The translations under genes and the position numbers were made by a program. A stretch of DNA of 33,254 nucleotides from Bacteroidota bacterium. GTDB taxonomy: Bacteria > Bacteroidota > Bacteroidia > Chitinophagales > Chitinophagaceae. Numbering within the stretch: position 1 is the stretch's first letter; each line of letters starts with the position of its first letter. Below, piece by piece: positions 24,910-29,878 of the stretch. The stretch covers positions 1 to 33,254 of the forward strand of contig JAPLEH010000057.1 of the NCBI GenBank assembly GCA_026391455.1, in the 5' to 3' direction. The notes under the pieces are model-generated. The model searched no databases, was not told where the DNA came from, and saw only the letters and a program-made list of their open reading frames with translations.

Positions 24910-25425
24910 TTACTTCGACGTCACATCCGTCATATAATTCCACTTCCCATTTATCTTCATCACTTTTTCGATTACGTCGCGTACGCAGGCAGCACCGCCG
25001 GCGAAGGGAGAGATATAATGGGCGATATCTTTTAGTTCGTTCACTGCATCGGCGGGGCAGCAAGCCAAGCCCACTACGGTCATAGCGGGCAGGTCGGGCA
25101 GGTCATCCCCCATGTACATTACTTCTGTTTTTTTCAGTTGGTTGCTTTCCATGTATTGGAGCAGCAATTGCTTTTTATCGAGCACAGACATTTCCACATC
25201 GGTTACGCCCAGTTTTTCGAGGCGGTCTTTTACTTCGGGCGAGTTGCCCCCGGAAATGATCTTTACCCGGTAGCCGTTTTTTATCGCCATTTGCAAGGCA
25301 AATCCATCTTTGATATTCATCCGTCTTGCCTGCAATCCATTTTCCAGCACGAGCACTGTACCGTCGGTAAGTACGCCATCGATATCGAAAACAAATGTTG
25401 TTATGGATGAAAATCTATCGAGCAT
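24910..25425 (-). CDS. KdsC-like HAD phosphatase (3-deoxy-D-manno-octulosonate 8-phosphate phosphatase type)
   Basis: KdsC removes phosphate from KDO-8-phosphate on the way to lipopolysaccharide. The 171-residue protein is a C0-type HAD hydrolase with no cap domain and has a typical length. Motif I is FDIDGVLTDG (13-22, nucleophile D14 and acid D16), motif II is IISGG (56-60), motif III is a Lys at 84-85, and motif IV is MGDDLPDL (105-112). ACCPADA and the ending AGGAACVRDVIEKVM agree with KdsC. It lies between the UbiA gene and the iscX region, separated from both by repeat-rich gaps. The enzyme class is sure; KDO specificity is inferred. Confidence 0.9.
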   Translation of the reverse strand: MLDRFSSITTFVFDIDGVLTDGTVLVLENGLQARRMNIKDGFALQMAIKNGYRVKIISGGNSPEVKDRLEKLGVTDVEMSVLDKKQLLLQYMESNQLKKTEVMYMGDDLPDLPAMTVVGLACCPADAVNELKDIAHYISPFAGGAACVRDVIEKVMKINGKWNYMTDVTSK

Positions 25426-25432
25426 GTTATAA

Positions 25433-25467
25433 TGTGCTAATTTGCTAATGTGCTAATATGCTAATGA
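25433..25467. repeat. GCTAAT word repeat
   Basis: Four or more units of GTGCTAAT/TTGCTAAT type with a period of about 8-9 bases lie just upstream of the KdsC-like start codon. The same words recur at 26140-26168 and in the elements ending at glgC and fdx. Confidence 0.7.
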
Positions 25468-25556
25468 AATACAGGGTCGTTTTCGGAGTATAAAACTTTC
25501 TGTTTTCCTTTGCCTTTCTTTGCCTCTTTGCGTAAAAATGAAACAGCCAGAAATTA

Positions 25557-25601
25557 GCTACAAGCCGCAAGCCGCAAGCTACAAGCCGCAAGCTACCTGC
25601 C
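25557..25601. repeat. AAGCCGCAAGCTAC word repeat
   Basis: About five degenerate 7-9 base units (ACAAGCCGC, AAGCTAC) follow one another. They are followed by a small hairpin TGCCCC/GGGGCA around TGT. The stretch is non-coding and lies between the KdsC-like gene and iscX. Confidence 0.65.
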
Positions 25602-25731
25602 CCTGTGGGGCAAGTAAAACAGCCAGCAACCAGCCTTCGCTAAAGCTACGGTTTACCTACCTTAATGAAATGAAGGTAGGCAGGCATGCAACCAGCAACA
25701 AACAACCGCCAACTGTATTCAACTTCTTGAA

Positions 25732-25756
25732 CCTGCCTTCGGCTACGCTCAGGCAG
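25732..25756. repeat. 25-bp dispersed palindromic element, copy 1
   Basis: The arms CTGCCT and AGGCAG enclose TCGGCTACGCT. The whole 25 bases are identical to 28826-28850. Both copies are preceded by a TTnAAC word and sit beside an AACCT array. A related palindrome with a CGCTAAAGCTACGG core lies at 28885-28914 and, one-armed, near 25639-25657. Confidence 0.75.
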
Positions 25757-25766
25757 CGGCCTATTG

Positions 25767-25855
25767 AACCTTTTGAACCTCTTAAACCTCTTGAACCTAT
25801 GTAACCTATGCAACCTCTTCAACCTATGCAACCTTCGAGAACCTATGGGACCTAT
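25767..25855. repeat. 9-bp AACCT tandem array ending in the iscX stop codon
   Basis: Ten degenerate units of AACCTnTTn/AACCTATGn are arranged head to tail. The period of nine preserves reading frame and creates spurious Asn-Leu-Leu open frames on the plus strand. Read in the iscX sense, the array starts with the iscX TAG stop. A matching array lies at 28922-29002. Confidence 0.8.
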
Positions 25856-26091
25856 TTCTGCCCATCCCTCCACTCATACACCCACGAGCTCTGGATCATT
25901 TCAAGGTGACCTTCATTGCTTTGTTCGCGGGTGCCTTCGAAACCGGGAATCTGTAATACCCATTCTAGTAAGTCGGTAAAGCGGACCCTGTATATTTTCC
26001 CTTCATTGAACTCATCACCAAAACGCTCATACAATTTCAGTGCAATATCTTCATAATCGTTCCAATGTATCGGGGGTTCAAACTGACTCAT
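25852..26091 (-). CDS. iscX: IscX, iron-sulfur assembly accessory protein
   Basis: IscX binds the cysteine desulfurase IscS and iron, and tunes iron-sulfur cluster assembly. The protein has 79 residues, slightly longer than the 66 of E. coli because of N- and C-terminal extensions. Family features are IHWNDYEDIALKLYERF (8-24), VRFTDLLEWV (36-45), and SNEGHLEMIQ with a final W-VYEW (58-74). The acidic helix surface typical of IscX is present. It lies downstream of the ISC-type ferredoxin gene in the same direction, as in the tail of proteobacterial isc operons, but with a 257-base repeat-filled gap and without iscS, iscU, hscA or hscB nearby. Its stop codon is inside an AACCT array. Confidence 0.9.
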   Translation of the reverse strand: MSQFEPPIHWNDYEDIALKLYERFGDEFNEGKIYRVRFTDLLEWVLQIPGFEGTREQSNEGHLEMIQSSWVYEWRDGQK

Positions 26092-26097
26092 TTTAAT

Positions 26098-26170
26098 TTG
26101 ATAATTTAATAATTCTATAATTAGATAATTATAATTTGCTAATTAGCTAATGTGCTGATGTGCTAATTGA
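26098..26170. repeat. AT-rich AATTTAATAATT/GCTAAT word repeat upstream of iscX
   Basis: The stretch consists of AATT-TAAT words grading into GCTAATGTGCTGATGTGCTAATTG. It occupies the first part of the gap between iscX and fdx. The words are shared with 25433-25467 and 26325-26348. Confidence 0.6.
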
Positions 26171-26245
26171 AACAGCCAATGCGTTTTACTAAATCGAAAT
26201 TCAACCAATTTTCAAACAGTTTGATTTCCAAAAAACTATTTGAAT

Positions 26246-26281
26246 TTCCTTTGTATTCCATTATCGAATTAGCTAATTAAC
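26246..26281 (-). repeat. Dispersed element, middle copy between iscX and fdx
   Basis: The block TTGTATTCCATTATCGAATT followed by AGCTAATTAA matches the element at the glgC 3' end (11365-11414) almost base for base, apart from an internal insertion in the glgC copy. It has no gene of its own in the same orientation. Confidence 0.6.
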
Positions 26282-26297
26282 CAATTTCCAAATCAAT

Positions 26298-26351
26298 AAA
26301 AAATCTCCTCTGTATTTAATTATTGAATTAGCAAATTAGCTAATTAAATCA
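26298..26351 (-). repeat. Dispersed element at the fdx 3' end
   Basis: CTCCTCTGTATT is followed by TTATTGAATTAGCAAATTAG and CTAATTAAATCAC. The last 19 bases equal those at the glgC end. Here the TGA in the string terminates fdx, whereas in glgC a TAA two codon positions away is used. Thus one repeat supplies the stop for two unrelated genes in different frames. Confidence 0.65.
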
Positions 26352-26684
26352 CTCGCCGAGGAATTGCGTTTGATCCGGAAGGGTTACTTCGATCTGGCCG
26401 CTTTCATCAATCAGGATGCATTGGCAACCCAATCGGGAATTCAAACGGGGGTTAACGGCACGGTCAATAAAGTCCTCCTCCTTGTCCGACAGTTCTTCGA
26501 TGTGATCTGCCCCCTTTTCCACATATAAATGACAGGTGCTGCAGGCACATACCCCACCGCAATTATGGTGCAATTCAATATCGTTGGTCAGTGCAATTTC
26601 CAATAAGGACTGCCCTGCTTCCACATTGTTCAATACTACCGGCTCGAGCCCCTTCTGTTCAAAATTAAATTTAATAGTGTACAT
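26349..26684 (-). CDS. fdx: ISC-type [2Fe-2S] ferredoxin
   Basis: This adrenodoxin-type ferredoxin supplies electrons for iron-sulfur cluster assembly. I choose the ATG at 26684. It gives 111 residues, the length of E. coli Fdx, and the start MYTIKFNF fits the first beta strand. A longer reading from 26789 adds 35 residues with no resemblance to the family. Cluster ligands are C42, C48 and C51 (CGGVCACSTC, 42-51) and C87 (RLGCQC), the same spacing as in ISC ferredoxins, with the extra C46 also present. DKEEDFIDRA (67-76) is typical. It lies upstream of iscX on the same strand. Its stop lies in a dispersed repeat. Confidence 0.94.
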   Translation of the reverse strand: MYTIKFNFEQKGLEPVVLNNVEAGQSLLEIALTNDIELHHNCGGVCACSTCHLYVEKGADHIEELSDKEEDFIDRAVNPRLNSRLGCQCILIDESGQIEVTLPDQTQFLGE

Positions 26685-26810
26685 CTTCCCGATCAATTTG
26701 GCTGCAAATGTAATGCAAAACAAAAATCGGGGTTTACTTGTTCGGGAAATAAGCGGAGGTAATGATATGGAAGACTGTATTTTACCCAAAAAGGGAACTT
26801 ACAGCCAGCA

Positions 26811-27569
26811 TTATCCCTGCTGAATGCTTTCTGTGAGCAATACGTATATATTCTTCAGATGCGGGTACGCCTGCAGCAATTCGAGGTGTTTTTGAATGGT
26901 GTCCCCGTCATGCCGTACGGCGGGGCCCGTCTGTGCCTCCCGGGGGGGAACGTTTTTAATGCGCAGGGCCGTTTCTTCAATCAGGGGTAGCAATTGTTTA
27001 AAGTCGAGCCCTTCTTTGCGGCAGTAATCGGCTGCCAGGGCATAGAGATGATTGGTGAAATTGCTGACCATAACGGCCGCCACATGCAATTTCAGCCGGG
27101 CCTCATCTCCGGCCTCCTTCACTTTTTCATTAGAAATGGAATGGGCCAGTTCCGCCAGTTTCCGTTTGGCGGTATCGGTATTGCCATCAAAAAAAACAGG
27201 TACATCGGGCAGGCTCACCATTTCTTTGCGCAGCGATTGCAGGGGGTAAAAGACTCCGTATTCCTCACTCACACCTTTCAGTACTTCCATAGGCACGGAG
27301 GCGGCGGTATGTGCCACCAGTTTACCGGGAAGCAACAGGTTGTCTGTTACCTCGCTGATCGCATCATCATTCACGGCAATCAGGTAAAAATCGGCCTGCC
27401 GGCTGATCATGGTTTTATAGTTGGTGGATTCGGTATCCAGTTCATAGGCCAATACCGAAGCGGCAGAGGCATTGCGGCTATAAACCTGCAGAATGGTATG
27501 GCCGGCAGCTTTGAATTTACGTCCCAATACGGCGGCCACATTTCCGGACCCGATGATTACAATATTCAT
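26811..27569 (-). CDS. DUF2520 Rossmann-like oxidoreductase-family protein
   Basis: The 252-residue cytoplasmic protein has an N-terminal NAD(P)-binding fold starting MNIVIIGSGNVA (GSGNVA at 7-12), typical of the pyrroline-carboxylate-reductase/F420-dependent reductase-like superfamily. A helical DUF2520 domain (about 130-245) follows, with SNFTNHLYALA and LLPLIEETALRI. The reaction is not known. In Bacteroidetes this gene is often found with the KdsC-like, UbiA and Maf genes, and the same set is present here on one strand, interrupted by fdx, iscX and repeats. It is divergent from the alpha/beta hydrolase at 27830. Confidence 0.85.
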   Translation of the reverse strand: MNIVIIGSGNVAAVLGRKFKAAGHTILQVYSRNASAASVLAYELDTESTNYKTMISRQADFYLIAVNDDAISEVTDNLLLPGKLVAHTAASVPMEVLKGVSEEYGVFYPLQSLRKEMVSLPDVPVFFDGNTDTAKRKLAELAHSISNEKVKEAGDEARLKLHVAAVMVSNFTNHLYALAADYCRKEGLDFKQLLPLIEETALRIKNVPPREAQTGPAVRHDGDTIQKHLELLQAYPHLKNIYVLLTESIQQG

Positions 27570-27735
27570 ATCGCGTGAATTGGTGTTAATTTTACAACGT
27601 ACTCAACCAGTACGGGGTAGTTTCCGAATTTAACCATTATTATCCATACCCCGTTGGTTCAGTAGTATTAAATGACTGATTCATTTTTGCTTTACAGAAT
27701 AATACCAGGTTCTATTAACCTGACCTCTCCCACAC

Positions 27736-27758
27736 CCCCCTCTCCAAAGGCGAGGGGG
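27736..27758. repeat. GC-rich palindrome CCCCCTC/GAGGGGG
   Basis: The seven-pair arms plus CC/GG pairs, separated by one mismatch, surround an AAA loop. The element lies between two divergent genes and so is not a terminator for either. Its base composition contrasts with the AT-rich gap around it. It looks like an inserted small palindromic element. Confidence 0.6.
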
Positions 27759-27829
27759 CCAGGAACCTTAAACCACATAGTGTTATTTTGATTTAATTTA
27801 GTTTTATCTGAACATCATTTATTGCATTC

Positions 27830-28684
27830 ATGAAATTATCACAACGGATCGCACTGGGATATATTCGTACAAAATTCAAACTTCTCGCCACGCTTTCCAA
27901 AAAGAAAGCGGCCGAGCAAGCCTTCACTCTTTTTTGCACGCCGCAAAGCCGGAATAAGAAAAAGATTCCGGAAGTATTTGAAAAAGCAGAGAAACTGAGT
28001 TTTGTGATGGAGGGGATCACGGTACGTGGCTGGCGGTTTAATCATGATGAGGAGGATAAAAACCGGCGCAAAGCACTCATCATTCACGGCTTTGAATCAT
28101 CCGTTATCAATTTCGACCGGTATATCAAACCCCTCATAAAGAAGGGCTACGAAGTACTGGCCTTTGATGCACCCGCACACGGGAGAAGCGGTGGCAAACA
28201 GATCAATGCGCCGTTGTATCAAAAAACTATTCAAACCATTTACCAGCACTATGGCCCTATTCAAGCATATTTAGCCCATTCCTTTGGCGGACTGGCGGTA
28301 TGCCTGGCATTGGAGAATATCAGTCATACCCCCGACTACCGGCTGGCCCTGGTGGCACCGGCTACGGAAACCACCAGTGCCATCAACAGTTTTTTTCATT
28401 TCCTGCAACTGGACCCCGGCATACGACCCGAATTTGAAAAGCTGATCGTAAAAAAAAGCGGGCTTAGTTCGGAATGGTTTTCCATCAACCGAACCATGCG
28501 GCATATCAAAGCCCATGTGCTCTGGCACCATGATGAAGAAGATGAGATCACACCCTATAAAGATGTACAGGCCATACAGGCCCAAAACCATCCGCATATA
28601 CAATTCGTAATTACCAAGGGACTCGGCCACCGCCGCATCTATCGGGATAATAAAGTGAGCAAGGCGATTGTTGAATTCCTTTGA
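27830..28684 (+). CDS. Alpha/beta hydrolase
   Basis: The 284-residue protein has no signal peptide. The oxyanion segment is IIHGFESS (84-91), followed by FDAPAHGRS (112-120). The nucleophile elbow AHSFGG has S151, and the first Gly of the classical GxSxG is Ala. The acid is D238 in HDEEDEITP and the base H267 in GLGHRRIY, so the triad is complete. The substrate is unknown; esterase or lipase-like activity on small esters is most likely. The gene ends in TGA followed without a gap by a word repeat (28685-28716). Confidence 0.88.
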   Translation: MKLSQRIALGYIRTKFKLLATLSKKKAAEQAFTLFCTPQSRNKKKIPEVFEKAEKLSFVMEGITVRGWRFNHDEEDKNRRKALIIHGFESSVINFDRYIKPLIKKGYEVLAFDAPAHGRSGGKQINAPLYQKTIQTIYQHYGPIQAYLAHSFGGLAVCLALENISHTPDYRLALVAPATETTSAINSFFHFLQLDPGIRPEFEKLIVKKSGLSSEWFSINRTMRHIKAHVLWHHDEEDEITPYKDVQAIQAQNHPHIQFVITKGLGHRRIYRDNKVSKAIVEFL

Positions 28685-28716
28685 TTAGTTAAAAGATAAT
28701 AGATAAGAACTAATAG
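28685..28716. repeat. Word repeat directly after the alpha/beta hydrolase stop
   Basis: TTAGTTAAAAGATAATAG followed by ATAAGAACTAATAG forms a degenerate run that begins on the base after the stop codon. In the sense direction it carries TAG or TAA stops in more than one frame. Confidence 0.65.
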
Positions 28717-28825
28717 TTTACCTCAATTCCGGTTTACCGCCCGATGGCAGGATACCGATAGTGCGTATCTGGTATCTGTATTCACAACCTACCTGCCGGA
28801 AGGCAGGGCTGTTCAACTTATTCAA

Positions 28826-28850
28826 CCTGCCTTCGGCTACGCTCAGGCAG
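28826..28850. repeat. 25-bp dispersed palindromic element, copy 2
   Basis: This is an exact copy of 25732-25756. A hairpin CCTGCC/GGCAGG with a GGAA loop (28786-28805 region) lies just upstream, and a larger relative (CCTGCC...GGCAGG at 28885-28914) just downstream. The element is therefore locally reiterated. Confidence 0.75.
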
Positions 28851-28884
28851 CCCATAGGGCAAGCGGGCCTCAACAACCTATGAA

Positions 28885-28914
28885 ACCTGCCTACGCTAAA
28901 GCTACGGCAGGCAG
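28885..28914. repeat. Related palindrome with CGCTAAAGC core
   Basis: CCTGCC pairs with GGCAGG around TACGCTAAAGCTAC. The core resembles the stretch near 25639-25657. This looks like a second subtype of the same small palindrome family. Confidence 0.65.
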
Positions 28915-28921
28915 GCCTATG

Positions 28922-29002
28922 TAACTTATGTAACTTATTCAACCTATTCAACCTCTTCAACCTCTTAAACCTCTTGAACCTCTTCAACCTCTTCAACCTC
29001 CT
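28922..29002. repeat. 9-bp AACCT tandem array (nine units)
   Basis: There are nine consecutive 9-base units, beginning with two TAACTTATn units and continuing as CAACCTnTT variants. Because the period is three codons, the array generates a false in-frame Asn-Leu-Phe leader upstream of the SGNH hydrolase. It is the same family as 25767-25855. Confidence 0.85.
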
Positions 29003-29066
29003 CTCCCTATTTGTCTTTACTTTTACACCCACATCCTTTTGGGAACCAACACACAAAAACGGAACC

Positions 29067-29669
29067 ATGCGATCATACAGTTATCTGGCTTTGGGTGATT
29101 CGTACACCATCGGTGAATCGGTGTTGATCACGGAAAATTTTCCTGCGCAAGCGGTGCAGTTGCTGCGTAAGCAGGGGATTGATATGGAAGCACCGGAGAT
29201 TATTGCCAAAACCGGTTGGACCACCGATGAATTGCAGGCAGCCATTGATACCCATCATTTCCGGCCCCGCTATGATTTTGTATCGCTGCTCATCGGCGTG
29301 AATAATCAATACCGGGGACGCAGCATTGCAGAGTATGAAAAAGAATTCACCGCCCTGCTGGATCAGGCCATCCGCTTTGCGGGAAATGATGCCAGTCATG
29401 TGGCTGTACTGTCCATACCAGATTGGGGTGTAACGCCCTTTGCCGAAGGCCGCGACCGCGCACAGATCGCCCGGGAGATAGATATATACAATGCGGCCAA
29501 TCGCAAAATAGCAGAAGCCCGGCATGTACATTATATATATATCACGGAGCATACGCGCGAAGCGGTAGAGGATGCGGACCGATTCGCTGCCGACGGTCTT
29601 CATCCCTCATCCAAAGAATATGCGATATGGGCAGATATGCTGGCGGCATTTATTAAGACCCGGATCTGA
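29067..29669 (+). CDS. SGNH/GDSL-type hydrolase
   Basis: The ATG at 29067 gives 200 residues starting MRSYSYLALGDSY, which places the GDS block (S12 nucleophile) where the family has it. A TTG further upstream would add 31 residues encoded by the AACCT array; these mimic a signal peptide but are not real family sequence. Block III reads IGVNNQYRG (76-84; N79/N80 in the place of the GxND Asn). The catalytic Asp/His are D176 and H179 in ADGLHP. The protein is probably a cytoplasmic esterase or lipase of GDSL type; the substrate is unknown. A possible weak terminator lies at 29805-29830. Confidence 0.88.
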   Translation: MRSYSYLALGDSYTIGESVLITENFPAQAVQLLRKQGIDMEAPEIIAKTGWTTDELQAAIDTHHFRPRYDFVSLLIGVNNQYRGRSIAEYEKEFTALLDQAIRFAGNDASHVAVLSIPDWGVTPFAEGRDRAQIAREIDIYNAANRKIAEARHVHYIYITEHTREAVEDADRFAADGLHPSSKEYAIWADMLAAFIKTRI

Positions 29670-29804
29670 TTTTTACGCCCGGCATGTCGGTCGGGTACGT
29701 AATTTCCAGCAGAAAGGCTGCGCCGAAGCGGCTGAAAATCAGGCTGGTTACATACAAATAAAGAATGTTTCCGGAAAAATTTATTATTCTTGCCCTAACT
29801 TGCG

Positions 29805-29830
29805 ACCGCTGAAAAGCGGTTTTGCCTTTT
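29805..29830 (+). terminator. Possible weak terminator between the SGNH hydrolase gene and topA
   Basis: ACCGCT pairs with AGCGGT around a GAAA loop, followed by TTTGCCTTTT. The T-tract is interrupted and the stem is only six pairs, so termination may be partial. Confidence 0.4.
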
Positions 29831-29878
29831 CTCACGTAACCTTTGTAAAGCACCTGATTTAATTATTTACTATCCATT

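Noticed and set aside
25764-25979. Asn-Leu-Leu repeat open frame
   Set aside because: It is encoded by the 9-bp AACCT array and starts with TTG. It runs antisense into iscX and is not a gene.
26685-26789. 35-residue N-terminal extension of the ferredoxin
   Set aside because: The extension has no family resemblance, and the internal ATG gives the normal 111-residue length and cysteine numbering.
27736-27758. Terminator between DUF2520 and the alpha/beta hydrolase
   Set aside because: Both genes are transcribed away from it, and no T-tract follows on either strand.
29821-29845. Promoter TTTG...TAACCTTTG for topA
   Set aside because: The spacing between the boxes is only 12 bases and the -7 box has one base too many.
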